Below are positions 24,201 through 34,761 of a stretch of DNA of 64,000 bases, piece by piece. The stretch spans positions 5,848,001-5,912,000 of the forward strand of contig JARUPY010000533.1 in NCBI GenBank assembly GCA_029817715.1, in the 5' to 3' direction. The first letter of the stretch is position 1. Every line of letters begins with the position of its first letter. The stretch comes from Melastoma dodecandrum. Its lineage: Eukaryota; Streptophyta; Magnoliopsida; Myrtales; Melastomataceae. The notes beneath the pieces were generated by a model, which ran no database searches, was not told the DNA's origin, and saw only the letters and a list, made by a program, of their open reading frames with translations. The translations under genes were made by a program, and so were the position numbers.

Positions 24201-25228
24201 CGAATATGTTGCTAATGCCTATCCGAGGGTGTGATATGATACTTGGCATGGAATGGCTGTCATCATTGGGAGTAGTTTTATGGGATTTCGCAGAAATGAC
24301 AATGCATTTCACCAAGCAAGACAAACAGATCACGCTGACTACGGGTGAAGGGGAATTCTCAAAGGTGACTAAAGGATTGTTTTCTCTCAGTGGTGATGAA
24401 ATGGGGCTATTGATAGTACCAAACTCTAAGAAAGAAGAAATTCTGAAGGAGGATGCACCAACTCCTGTAGAAGTGCAGTCATTATTGGAAGATTATCAAT
24501 CTGTATTTGCTGAACCCAGGGAGTTACCACCTCACAGAGCGCAGGATCATGCTATTCCGCTCAATGAAGGAGTGAAGGGGTTTAAACTCAGGCCTTACAG
24601 ATACTCTAACATTCAGAAAGACATAATCGAAAAGTTAGTTCAAGAAATGCTGCAATCAGGAGTGATCCGGCCGAGTACTAGTCCTTTCTCTTCTCCGGTG
24701 GCCTTAGTTAAGAAGAAGGATAACTCGTGGAGATTATGCATTGATTATAGAGAACTCAACAATCACACAATAAAGGATAAGTTTCCAATTCCTATTATTG
24801 AAGAATTGTTGGACAAACTATATGGTGCAAGCTGGTTTTCTAAGCTGGACCTTCACTCTGGTTATCACCAAATCAGAGTCAAGGAAGATGACATTCCTAA
24901 AACAGCTTTCCGAACTCATGAGGGACATTACGAGTTCTTAGTCATGCCTTTTGGTCTTACTAACGCACCATCCACCTTCCAAAGTCTCATGAACGATGTT
25001 TTTCGCCCCTATTTGACGAAGTTTGTCTTAGTTTTCTTCGATGATATTCTCGTATATAGCTCTACCTTGGACAGCCACCTGGGTCATTTAGCTGAAGTAT
25101 TGAGGATTTTGCAGCAGCACTTATTGTTTGCCAAATTTAGTAAGTGTTCCTTTGCTAAAAGGAAGATTGAGTACCTCGGCCATTTTATTGAAGAGGCTGG
25201 TATATCAACTGACCCTAGAAAGATATAG
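24179..25228 (+). CDS. Retrotransposon pol, protease C-terminus and reverse transcriptase part
   Basis: The protease tail ([12 protein letters not shown]) is followed by the reverse transcriptase. The RT blocks seen are [60 protein letters not shown] and the catalytic FFDDILVYS (Y/F-x-DD). The frame is cut by TAG at 25226-25228, and the connection region continues behind it in the same frame, with a further stop near 25388. Confidence 0.88.
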   Translation: MQGETYLANMLLMPIRGCDMILGMEWLSSLGVVLWDFAEMTMHFTKQDKQITLTTGEGEFSKVTKGLFSLSGDEMGLLIVPNSKKEEILKEDAPTPVEVQSLLEDYQSVFAEPRELPPHRAQDHAIPLNEGVKGFKLRPYRYSNIQKDIIEKLVQEMLQSGVIRPSTSPFSSPVALVKKKDNSWRLCIDYRELNNHTIKDKFPIPIIEELLDKLYGASWFSKLDLHSGYHQIRVKEDDIPKTAFRTHEGHYEFLVMPFGLTNAPSTFQSLMNDVFRPYLTKFVLVFFDDILVYSSTLDSHLGHLAEVLRILQQHLLFAKFSKCSFAKRKIEYLGHFIEEAGISTDPRKI

Positions 25229-25417
25229 GTTGTACTATAGTGGCCAGCCCCGGTTAATTTGAAATAATTACGAGGATTCTTGGGGCTAACAGGATGTTAT
25301 AGAAGATTTGTGAGGAATTATGGTGCTATCAGCAGACCTCTTACACAGCTACTCAAGAAAGATGCTTTTTTGTGGAACGAACAGGCTTAATCCTCATTTG
25401 ACCAGTTAAAGACGGCT

Positions 25418-25921
25418 TTGGTATCGGCACCCATCCTGGCTTTGCCAGACTTCTCCAAAGATTTTGTTATTGAAACAGATGTGAGTGGTAATGGCATTGG
25501 TGCGGTTTTGATGCAAGGTTGTCATCCCATAGCCTTTATTAGCAAGTCATTGGCGCCTAGACATATGGCACTCTTTGTCTATGATAAGGAACTTCTCTCT
25601 GTGGTATATGTTGTGGATAAATGGAGACATTACTTGCTGGGACGGCACTTTGTGCTTAAAACAGACCATCAAAACCTCAAATTCCTACTTGAACAGAGAG
25701 TGCATAATGATATGCAGATTAAGTGGTTAGCAAAGTTAGCCGGGTTTGATTATGAGATCACATATAAGAAAGGGAAAGAGAATTTAGTGGCGGATGCGCT
25801 TTCTCGGATCCCTGGCGCCGAAGTCATGGCTGTGACTTTACAAATAAACCAAGGGACACTATTTGATGACACTAAAGCCAGTTGGCAAACTGATCCTCAC
25901 TTACAGACTGCATTACAATAG
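25418..25921 (+). CDS. Retrotransposon pol, RNase H domain
   Basis: Open frame with typical gypsy RNase H blocks: FVIETDVSGNGIGAVLMQ, YDKELLSVVYVVDKWRHYLLGRHF, TDHQNLKFLLEQ and LVADALSRIP. It is in the same frame as the RT part and ends at a stop at 25919-25921, before the integrase. Confidence 0.85.
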   Translation: MVSAPILALPDFSKDFVIETDVSGNGIGAVLMQGCHPIAFISKSLAPRHMALFVYDKELLSVVYVVDKWRHYLLGRHFVLKTDHQNLKFLLEQRVHNDMQIKWLAKLAGFDYEITYKKGKENLVADALSRIPGAEVMAVTLQINQGTLFDDTKASWQTDPHLQTALQ

Positions 25922-25986
25922 ATTTAATCAGGGCAGACCACTCCTTTTGAATTTAAGCAACAATTACTGCCCGGCGGGGGAAATTA

Positions 25987-26850
25987 GTGATGGGAAATGA
26001 TACTCAGTTGAGGAAAGCTATCATGCACATGTTTCATTCCTCTTCTGTGGGTGGTCACTCGGGTGTGCATGCAACCATGAAGAGAGTTTCTAGCATATGT
26101 TACTGGAAGGGTATGGAGAAAGATGTTCGTGTTTTTATCAGCGAATGTGATGTTTATCAACGCAACAAATATGATTCAGCAGCTTCGCCAGGATTACTGC
26201 AGCCTCTGCCTATTCCAACGGCAATATGGTCCGATATATCTATGGATTTCATTGTTGGGCTCGCAAAATCTTTTGGCAAGGAAGTTATCATGGTTGTTGT
26301 TGTCAGACTCACTAAATTCGCCCATTTTATGGCTCTCAAGCATCCGATGAATGCTGCCATGGTTGCGGATGCCTTCCTTAATAATATTTTCAAACTGCAT
26401 GGTCTTCCTAGTATAATAGTCAGTGATCGCGATCCGATTTTCTTGAGTGAGTTCTGGCATCATCTCTTTTCAATGCAGGGAGTGGAATTGCGAAAATCAA
26501 CCTCTTATCATCCCCAAACTGATGGCCAATCTGAAGTGGTCAACCGTTGTCTTGAGACTTACTTGCGTTGCATGTGCGGGGACTGCCCTTCTATGTGGGC
26601 TAAATGGTTATCGCTGGTTGAGTGGTGGTATAACACCACCCATCACTCCACAATCTGTATGACTCCCTTCCAAGCTCTGTTTGGGTTTGAACCACCGGTT
26701 CGTTTACCATATATCAAGGGAAGCTCTCCTAACAAACAGGTGGATAAGGAATTGCCGGATCGTGAGGCGATGACGCAGCTTCTTCGATTTCATATGAGTA
26801 GAGCACAACACCGGATGAAGCAATTGGCTGACAAGAAATGTTCTGAGTGA
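25987..26850 (+). CDS. Retrotransposon integrase
   Basis: The integrase zinc-binding region (HSGVHATMKRVSSICYWKGM) and catalytic core with D,D,E are recognisable: DISMDFIVGL, SDRDPIFLSEFW and YHPQTDGQSEVVNR. The expected CDVCQ of the HHCC zinc site reads CDVYQ, so one zinc ligand is lost. The frame differs from that of RNase H and stops at 26848-26850. The chromodomain part follows in the same frame. Confidence 0.85.
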   Translation: MMGNDTQLRKAIMHMFHSSSVGGHSGVHATMKRVSSICYWKGMEKDVRVFISECDVYQRNKYDSAASPGLLQPLPIPTAIWSDISMDFIVGLAKSFGKEVIMVVVVRLTKFAHFMALKHPMNAAMVADAFLNNIFKLHGLPSIIVSDRDPIFLSEFWHHLFSMQGVELRKSTSYHPQTDGQSEVVNRCLETYLRCMCGDCPSMWAKWLSLVEWWYNTTHHSTICMTPFQALFGFEPPVRLPYIKGSSPNKQVDKELPDREAMTQLLRFHMSRAQHRMKQLADKKCSE

Positions 26851-26931
26851 AGTTTTCAACTTGGAGATTGGGTTTATGTCCGATTACAGCCATATAGACA
26901 GAGCTCTGTTGAAGGCAGGCATGGGCACAAG

Positions 26932-27297
26932 TTGACTCCCTTATATTATGGTCCTTATAAGGTTTTAGACAGGGTTGGCGAGGTCGCGTATCGCTTGGAG
27001 CTCCCTCCACATTCCCTCATTCACCCGACGTTTCATGTCTCTCGCTTAAAGAAGTCGGTTCATGGGTCAGTGATCTGCTCTCAGCTTCCTGCAATTCCAG
27101 GGGATGTAATTTATGTTCCTGAATACATTTTACAGAGGAAAATGGTGAAGCGTGGCAATCGCGCCGCAACTCAGGTCCTTGTCAAATGGAGCGGTCAACC
27201 TGAGAGTGCAGCCACCTGGGAGTTTCTGTTCGACATAGAACAACAGTTTCCTCAAATCACCCTTGTGGACAAGGGTGAATTCGAGAGGGGGTATTGA
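26932..27297 (+). CDS. Retrotransposon integrase C-terminus with chromodomain
   Basis: Contains the GPYKVLDRVGEVAYRLELP...HPTFHVSRLK segment that ends chromovirus integrases. A chromodomain with LVKWSGQPESAATWEFLFDI follows, ending at the 3' LTR. It is in frame with the integrase upstream but separated by the stop at 26848. Confidence 0.85.
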   Translation: MTPLYYGPYKVLDRVGEVAYRLELPPHSLIHPTFHVSRLKKSVHGSVICSQLPAIPGDVIYVPEYILQRKMVKRGNRAATQVLVKWSGQPESAATWEFLFDIEQQFPQITLVDKGEFERGY

Positions 27298-27835
27298 TGC
27301 GGGTAGAGGAGGCTGAAAGAAGAATCGGGGAGGGAAAAGTTGTTAAGATCGTCATTGGAGAGGAAATGAAGGAAAGGGCTGAACCTATGATTGAACAGGC
27401 CGTATCTGAGCAGGTCGAAACCGTGCAGAACGTGGCCAGGAAGAGCAAGGAGATGGGCCGGAGCGTCAGCGAGGCCATGAAACGGGTAGGGATGCAATTA
27501 AATGAAGAACAGAAGATGGAGGATAGGAAGGGAGAGGCAAGGGGAGTTGGCAACAACTCGAGCAACAAAATCTGACAGCGGTGCTGGGGGTTAACAGAAT
27601 AGGGGGGCCGAAAGACGGAGGGGATACAACAGAATTGAGAGAAAATAGGGGAGAGGAAAAAGGGAGGAAGAAACTGGGTGGAGAATGCCGTAGCTATGGT
27701 TTGGGTGTGGTGGAGACTGTAGTGGGTTGATCGTTGTTATTTTTCTTTCTGTAATTCTTTTTGCTTACGAACGCTTTGGCTCAGCTTAATACATTTCTTA
27801 CTTACGGTGTCGTCGGAGTCTGTCTCCGTGCACCA
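27295..27835 (+). repeat. 3' LTR of the gypsy element
   Basis: 541 bp, homologous to 22249-22787. It is preceded by the purine-rich tract GAGAGGGGG (27282-27291) that serves as plus-strand primer, and followed by the CTCTT duplication at 27836-27840. Confidence 0.93.
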
Positions 27836-27985
27836 CTCTTTCTGTAGCGATCTGGTATAATCTTCAGCAAAATACCAACTCCAGATAATAACAGCCTGCT
27901 ATACCTAACCAATCAACCATCGTCGCTCCATCCCCTAGTGAAACAACAGACGACGGATCACATAAACAGTCCATGGCGCTCACAC

Positions 27986-28127
27986 CGAAGACGGTGTTGA
28001 TGGTGTTCATGGCGACCTGGTTCTCGGCGGCATCTCCGTTGAGCCTCTCGGTGTCGGTGAACGCCATGTAGGACGGAGACTTCCTGTTCCCCTGGTCGTT
28101 CGGGATGATCTCGACACGGTCGTGCTG
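27986..28127 (-). pseudogene. HSP70 pseudogene, exon 1 fragment
   Basis: Reading from 28127 downwards gives [20 protein letters not shown] and on to [16 protein letters not shown], ending exactly at the conserved HSP70 exon 1/intron junction with GTGTGAGC. About 25 N-terminal codons, including the first ATPase signature, are missing. The upstream sequence is unrelated to the HSP70 at 9481. The rest of the gene lies at 21252-22137, beyond the inserted retrotransposon. Confidence 0.88.
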
Positions 28128-28528
28128 TATACAACGGGTTAGGGGTTTGGGCGGCTGGGGGGGTTCCAGAATGGTCCGATAACGAGCGACAGCCGTTGGA
28201 TCAGTATATTTTGTTGGAAGTGGGAATGAGTGGCGCCCCCCGCCCGCGCGGTATCCATAAGAGAACTTGTTGGGTTTGATTTGTTTTTTTTTTTTTTTGA
28301 ACGCGGGTTTCACTTCCTGGAGACACACTACAAGGTTCCCGGACAACCCAGCGTCGACATTGAGGCCCAACTGAATAAGGCCCGGCCCATATGTAACGAC
28401 TAAGGGAAAAGCTGAGTCCCGACGGAGGGATGGGCTGGACTGGTAAGTCCCGCGTCGTCGTTCCAATTTTCTTGGGATTTTCGTCAAACACCTGGCGTTT
28501 GAGTTCGAACGACGTTGTCTCGCCGGTG
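28128..28528. other. Upstream region of the split-barrel protein gene
   Basis: Between the HSP70 pseudogene and the next gene. It includes a T-tract near 28282. An in-frame ATG at 28430 could be an alternative start. Confidence 0.4.
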
Positions 28529-30785
28529 ATGAAACGGAGCAAGTCGGCCTCGCCGGTGCTAACCATCGCTGAGAAGTGCAAGGTGCGTTCTTTGATTCAA
28601 GTAAAGGCGCACCCGGGATGGTGCTTTTTAGCCGTTTTTTTTTAATTGTGGGTTGTCTGGGCAGAGTATATTAGCGTCGAACTGGGAAGGCAAGCTGACT
28701 ACCATCAAGGCCGACGCCAAAGGAAGGTATTCCCCCGTTTTCTGTTCTTTTTCGTTGTTCTTGTATCTTCATTGCTGTGTTTTCGATGCTGAATGTGAGG
28801 CTTTGTGGGATGTTTGTTAGTAAGGGAGACGTTCATAGCTCGAAGGTCAAGTACATCGTTAAGAAGGGGAAGCCGTACGTGTGGGTACCCGAGAATGATC
28901 CCTGTAATGTGGTATGTGATTGTTGTTTCTGGTTTTGGTGATTGGTTGCTGCGACTGTTGGAGAATTATGTGTTCTTCGGTTTTTGGCTTACCGTGATGC
29001 TCGTGCTTTGTTAGAACACGGTAATCGATGAGCGTGGTTCGCTTGCCGTGACGTCTCCCTTCCCTGGCCCGTTAGCCCGGATACTCAAGTCCATGAAAAG
29101 GGTATGTGTCTGTGGCCTTGTCCGGAGTCAGTATGGTGTGTTTTGTTTCCCAATGCCATGTTAATTTGTGTATTGTTGGACTCCGCAGTCTCCATCTCGA
29201 ATCGCCTTAATAGGAGATGTTGTTCCTGTAACAGAAGAAAAGGTGAGTGAGTATTTCCAAAAATAAATGCTACTACTTCCTCTATGAAGTCGATAAAACG
29301 GATAGTTGTACTTGGCCAGTTGATCCTTGTGATGGCATTTTGTCAAGTCTCACATTCTTCCAAATCTGCTCCCATAGTTGCATCTTTTTCTCCGTTGCAG
29401 GTTCAATCGGCTCTCGAGAGCCTTGAAGAAGCCATTCTTTCCGAACAAAAAGCCGTTAGTGAGTCGACTTATGCAGTTTCGGGACTGCTAAGTTCAGCAA
29501 ATCTCAAGTCTACTTCTCGCATTGAGAACCTTAAGGAGTTGCTAGATGGAACTCAAAGCTACTCAATATATAAGTTTGATATAAGGTGAGAGTTGCTCTT
29601 TTTAAAAAGGTTTCCACCTTATTAGTTGGCATAGTTCTCTTATTTCACTAGGGCTGAGATTAAACCTACCATCATCATTTTGTTAGGTGTTATAATAACG
29701 AACAATACTCCTCTGCAACCGTTACTAATATTGGTGATCTATTTTCTGCTCGGGGTGACATCTCAAAGAATAAGATATTTAGTTTTCTCTCTGGTGATTT
29801 GTAATACTTTTTTCTAAACCTGCCTGACTGAAGAAGCAACAAGAGATTTTCTGGTTTAAACTTTAAACTTTCCGATGTGAATTTTTTCTACTGATATGGA
29901 GACTGACTTGATGTGATATGTTGCAGCTGGCAACTAACAGAGTGATGGTTCCCTTCACCCCTAGTTGATCCTCTCATTTTTTTATTTAATTTGACTCAGT
30001 TAAGCTTATTTTCCTTGTTAGATCCTGTACATTTGTTGATGGCCATGGCGGTGCGAAGGAAATAGATTTGGAGAACATACAGGTCTCCAAGACAGACCCA
30101 CTAGGTAAGATTTGTGTGATGCAGATGGCCAATGCTCTGTTCTATATTTCTTCTAAGGAAATATGACTGCCATTTGACCTGAATGACGGTTGTTATCTTC
30201 TTGATTTCTTCTGTAGCACGCTATGTGACCATGTTGATTGATGGAGTCAATCAAAGCGAATCAAGGCGAAGAGCTCTGGTGCTGTTCTGCTTGGCGTACT
30301 TGAATACGCGGCCCCGAGTATGTCTAACATCCCCTATTTCTTGCACGAGATTATAGACTTGGAGTTTAGGCCTTTTGACATGATTCTGCGATATATATTC
30401 TAATGCTTCCTCGAGTTAGCACTAATTGGTTCCTGCCAACCCCCTTGATTCTATCTTGTGCACGCCTTCGTTAGCTTTTCAACTAATGTTCCCTGCAATA
30501 AAATTCACTTCATTGCTATCTTCTATAAACTAGACTGATTTCGATTTGTCTGCTGTGTAGGATGCATACATGTTGTCCGTTGATCGGAATGGTTTCGACA
30601 TTCTGGGAAGAGTACCTAATCCTAATGCACACAGTGCAAATAGCATGGAGCAATTCCTATGGAAGGAATTCAGATTACCATTCCCAGAATCAGCCTGTGA
30701 TATAGAGAAGTTCTGTCATCTGTTGGTGAATATGGAAGAGAATGCAATCAATAAGGTCTCGAGCTACAGCGGCATCGGCATATGA
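28529..30785 (+). CDS. FMN-binding split-barrel-like protein with C-terminal DUF2470-like domain (313 aa)
   Basis: Nine exons: 28529-28582, 28665-28726, 28821-28911, 29015-29101, 29189-29242, 29401-29585, 30022-30104, 30217-30317 and 30561-30785. They total 942 nt (314 codons). The N-terminal part ([16 protein letters not shown] ... [20 protein letters not shown] ... [11 protein letters not shown]) has the layout of a pyridoxamine-phosphate-oxidase/HugZ-like split barrel. The C-terminal part ([16 protein letters not shown] ... [17 protein letters not shown] ... FRLPFP) resembles DUF2470, as found in plant glutamyl-tRNA reductase-binding and heme-related relatives. Function is not established from sequence. 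Binding of heme or flavin is only a possibility. An in-frame ATG at 28430 would add 33 residues. No clear transit peptide is seen from 28529. Confidence 0.75.
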
Positions 30786-30868
30786 TGATGATCCTGATGG
30801 GGATGGTCTTCTGATCACGAGGCGTGGATTTTGCCAGCCAATATCTCCCCTCAACCACCACCCACCCA

Positions 30869-30891
30869 CCCACACACACACACACACACAC
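30869..30891. repeat. (CA)n microsatellite
   Basis: CA dinucleotide run preceded by CCCA repeats, downstream of the split-barrel protein gene. Confidence 0.9.
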
Positions 30892-32545
30892 TCATGCACG
30901 CATTAGTTTTTACCTGACCCTGTGATGTAATCCTACCTTTTTGGTTTAGGAAAGCTGTAAGAGATCTGAGAATTGGCACGCCAGGAGACACATTAGCCAT
31001 TCAAAGCCAACTGGGGATGGAATGGAATCTGATTCCAGAATCTGCATGGAAATCCAGCACGTGAGTCTCTGGGGTAATTAGACTTGTCCCAGATCCCTGT
31101 GTGGTTGTATTTTCTTTTTAAAGCACGCGGTTTCTCTAATCAAGGTGATAAAGTAGTAATCCCTTGATCAACCGTAGTAGTGGGATGAGAGTGTGGGTTG
31201 GGAGGAAGAAAAAGCTGCATCCCATGTTTTTCTTTTTTTTTTCCTTTTCTCTTTCTTTCTTTGTCCGACTACGTCAAGACTATGTAAGAAGGAGGCGGGC
31301 CCAACTTTTAGCTTGCATGAAAATGAGTGAAAGGGCCTTTTGATTAGAGACACAGGAGAGGGAATTAGATTCCAACCCCACTATCTTCTTAATCCATTTT
31401 CCATTTCCTTTGTCGTTTTCATTCCCCATCCAATTCAGTTGAACCGTGATTGACTGAATAGATTACGCTAATCAACAAATCAGAAGAGGGATGTTGGGTT
31501 GATGGTACATAGTTTTTGATGGGGGGGCATGAAATTGGGTCACGTAGCTTTTTCCCATAGCATCATAACATGACGCTGCAAAATCCAGTGTCATGCATCT
31601 ACAGCGGCATCCCATCACGACGGGCTTTAACTTGTCCCAGAATGTTTTTTCTTTTCCTCATCCAGATGGTGGTCCTCATGTTCTCCCACACCCTTTCCTT
31701 CACCTTTAAGTCCAGTAAACCCAGGGATCGAGCCGATTGAGGTTCACACGCTAGAGTATAGACTCGAATGTTCTCAAAGGTGCCTGTCTCGACGAAACAA
31801 GGAACTGGGTATAAGATTCCGTCGCGGGCAAAGCCGCGAGTTGATGAAAAGTATGAGGATGTGGGACAGTGTAAAGGCTACATGATGAACATGTATGCCC
31901 GTCCTTCTTCGATTAAACATTGGTCTAAGAAGCATTTTTCTGCGTTGTGGAGAAGGGCAATGCATAGCAAGCAAAATTTAGTGGGAGGGGGTTGTGGATA
32001 GGAAATATGGGGAGCATCCCTTTTGACCATCATCATATCGTCGGCTCTTTATTAGGGCTAGTACTACTACTACTAGTCACTTACACCACGATTTCTGTCG
32101 TTATAAAATTGACAAATTCGACTCGTAAAGCTGAGAAACCAACCCTCGCACGAGCATTGAGTAATTAGTGTCGATCTAAGTACCGCACAAATTAAAAGAT
32201 CATAAGGCACCAATCCCAACTCTCGTCTTGTTGTTCTTCCCATTTTAACCAACGCATTTCACCTTCTTACATTAGAACACAATGAGATAGACGAGTCCTG
32301 GTCGGAACTCACTCGTCATAGCTAGGATCAACGTTATGAAGTTGTAATGTTGTTAGATCCTTACGAGCTAAGGAAAAAAAAAATTCCCTTGTTTTATTTT
32401 CTTCTTCTTGTTGTTGATGTTTTTTTTTTTTTTACGCTTACGAAAAAAACCCTAAGTTTTTTCATTTTTCAGAAAAGGAAAAGAGAAAAAGTAAATAAAC
32501 CACAACCCTCGTTATCTTTTCTTTTTTTGATGTATCACCTTCAAA

Positions 32546-32658
32546 CCCCCCCCCCCCCCCCCCCCCAATGTGTGCACTTTCCTCTTCCTTTTCTTTTATA
32601 TCATTCTCTCAATTCCCACTCAACTCTGTCTCTGTCTCTCTCTCTCTCTCTCTCTCTA
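32546..32658. repeat. Poly-C tract and (CT)n microsatellite in the Dof leader
   Basis: About 22 consecutive C at 32546-32567, then a CT run at about 32625-32658, both within the probable transcribed leader of the Dof gene. The exact length of the C run may be an assembly artefact. Confidence 0.8.
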
Positions 32659-32851
32659 TTGCGAGATTCTTTCTCTCCATTATTGTTATCATCATCTTCA
32701 TCGTCACAAGAAGCCCTTCTCTCCCTCATCCCCACAAAAACAAAAGAGAAAAAAAATACAGCCCACCATCAACTTTTGCAAAAGCAAGGAGGAAAGCCAA
32801 AAGAAAAGTCCCCCCCCCCCTCCCCAAAGAAACCCAACCCCCCCAACAAAG

Positions 32852-33945
32852 ATGGCTTTCTCCACCACCACCACCACCTCCTCCTCCTCCATCCCAGTTT
32901 ATCATCATCTTGATGATCCTCCCACCATCGCCCACAACATCTGGCCTCCTCCTCCTCCTCCTCTTCCTCACCAGGTAATTTTTACGAAAAGAAAATAATC
33001 TGATAAGATAGGATTATTTCTCCTTTCCCTTTTGAATATACACCGATACGATTGTTCTTTCTGTTCTTATTGTGGTTTCGTTCTCCTTTACGGCAGTCGA
33101 ATCAGCAACCATCCGGCGGAAGATGCGAGGATGCGCCTGGAACTCAGCTCCCCCCTCCCCATGGACGAGGGAGTGGTGGGTCGGGGTCGGTCCGGCCCCA
33201 TTCGACGGCTGAACGTGCACGGCTTGCCAAGATCCCGCAGCCTGAGGCTGGGCTCAACTGCCCTAGGTGCGACTCCACCAACACCAAGTTCTGTTACTTC
33301 AACAACTACAGCCTGTCGCAGCCGAGGCACTTCTGCAAGGCCTGCCGCAGATACTGGACCCGAGGCGGCGCCCTTAGGAATGTTCCTGTTGGGGGCGGCT
33401 GCCGCAGGAACAAGAGGGCTAAGGGTGGTCGTGGAAGGCCCAAGTCATCTGCAACGTCTGAGCAGGCTGTCGCTGCCGCATCCAGCTTGCCTAGTACGTC
33501 TGTGGCTGCTACGGTCTCCGGCGATATCTTAGGTCACCTGGCTACGCAGCTGACTCAATTGCCACTATTTCCTCCTCTGCACAATCTCAACGAGTTTGCT
33601 CCGGCTGAAGTCGGGGCCAGCATCGGCCTGGACTTCCATGTCGGATCAGGAGATCATTCACAGTGGAGGATACATCAAACGCCGCAACCCCCGAGCTTCT
33701 TCGCCAATATGCTGGAAGGTCAAGGCATCGGTCAACTCCTACCGAACAACAAGCCCTTATACTCCTCCCCGAATGCCCTGGCAGATCTTACGTCTGCCAT
33801 AAAATCCGGAGGCCTCAACCACATTCAGGACTTGAACCTGTCATGGGGGAACTTCGTGACTGGAAACGAGCAATACAACGCATGGTTAGGGAACGCCAAC
33901 TGGAGCGAGCTTACGGGTAGCTTCTCTCCCGGCAACATCTCGTGA
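32852..33945 (+). CDS. Dof-type zinc finger transcription factor (323 aa)
   Basis: Plant-specific DNA-binding protein that recognises AAAG cores. Exon 1 is 32852-32974 (41 codons, Ser/Thr- and Pro-rich, [10 protein letters not shown]). Exon 2 is 33097-33945. The Dof domain follows [16 protein letters not shown]: Cys residues occur in CPRCDS and FCKAC as C-x2-C-x21-C-x2-C, then [18 protein letters not shown] and the basic tail [14 protein letters not shown]. The rest is low in known motifs and rich in Ser, Ala and Leu. The single intron upstream of the Dof domain is typical for one Dof subgroup (Arabidopsis DOF5.1/2.4/3.6-like, by memory). Exon joining keeps the frame. The target genes cannot be told from sequence. 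Confidence 0.95.
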
Positions 33946-34717
33946 TTAAACGCCCGCCTCGGTTGAAAACAGCAAGAGAGACTCTCTCTCGCATCTTTTC
34001 TCATTCGTTTCATAATTTATCAGTATTCTTTTTTTTTTCCTCCCATATGTTCTCATTTTGCATGGATAGCTTTAGAAAAAAAGGCATCTTGGTGAAGTCG
34101 ACTATTACTACTAGGGTTTGGTTTGTGTTGTAATGAAATTCGTGGTTGATTTCTGAGAGCACATAACACAGTTCACTTTCGGGGGAGGATATCATCCACA
34201 TTTGTTATAAATCGGCTAAGTCTAGGGAGTAGTGTTTGTATGCTTTTAACATCAAGCTCTTTTTGTATTTTATTTTCGGATTGGATCATTGTTTGGTGTT
34301 GCCACACTTTCTCGTCTTTCCATGCTGCTTTGAAGTACCACCTTTGGGATCACAAACAATGCCATCATGACACCCATTTCAACCTCTGTCGTGTAATAAA
34401 CCCTTAATAATGTATCACATATTAGCAACTTGCAGTATGGAGGGGATAGCTTTTCTGGTTGTCAACTGAAGTCAATTACTTAGTCCCTCCCACGTGTCTG
34501 GACTGTGTTTTTGGGTCACGAAAGAAGTAACAAAAAAGGTTGAGAATATTAATAATAACAATAGAAAACTGAGTTGGGTTATCTGTGAAGTGCACCGGGG
34601 AGGCTTTTGCCTTTTGCTAAAACTGTGGTGGCTGTCGGAAAGTGTTTTTGGGTTCTGACAAGAGTCTTCTTTGACACTTTGTTGTTACTTAGCCCAAATT
34701 CCACACTAGAGCAAAGC

Positions 34718-34761
<44 letters not shown>

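Larger units (their letters stand above)
22249..27835 (+). mobile_element. Ty3/gypsy LTR retrotransposon (chromovirus), nearly complete but coding-defective
   Basis: Complete structure of 5587 bp: 5' LTR 22249-22787, primer site, gag, protease, reverse transcriptase, RNase H, integrase, a C-terminal chromodomain, and 3' LTR 27295-27835. Flanking CTCTT duplications show a simple insertion. The domain order, with integrase after RNase H, is that of Ty3/gypsy. The chromodomain near the end (LVKWSGQPESAATWEF, about 27180-27240) places it among chromoviruses, whose chromodomains guide insertion to certain chromatin. Coding is broken. Gag, PR-RT-RH and INT-chromodomain lie in three different frames, with further in-frame stops near 25226, 25388, 25919 and 26848. 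It sits in the intron of the HSP70 pseudogene, in the opposite direction. Confidence 0.95.
30786..32851. other. Intergenic region with simple repeats
   Basis: About 2 kb. It starts with the 3' untranslated region of the split-barrel gene and ends with the leader of the Dof gene. It holds a (CA)n run near 30869-30891, a C-homopolymer (32546-32567) and a (CT)n run (about 32625-32658). No further gene recognised. Confidence 0.5.

Noticed and set aside
32347..32998. Three overlapping long open frames before the Dof domain rich in Pro, Ser and His
   Set aside because: Low complexity (C-tract, CT repeats). Only the frame starting at 32852 joins the Dof exon in phase.
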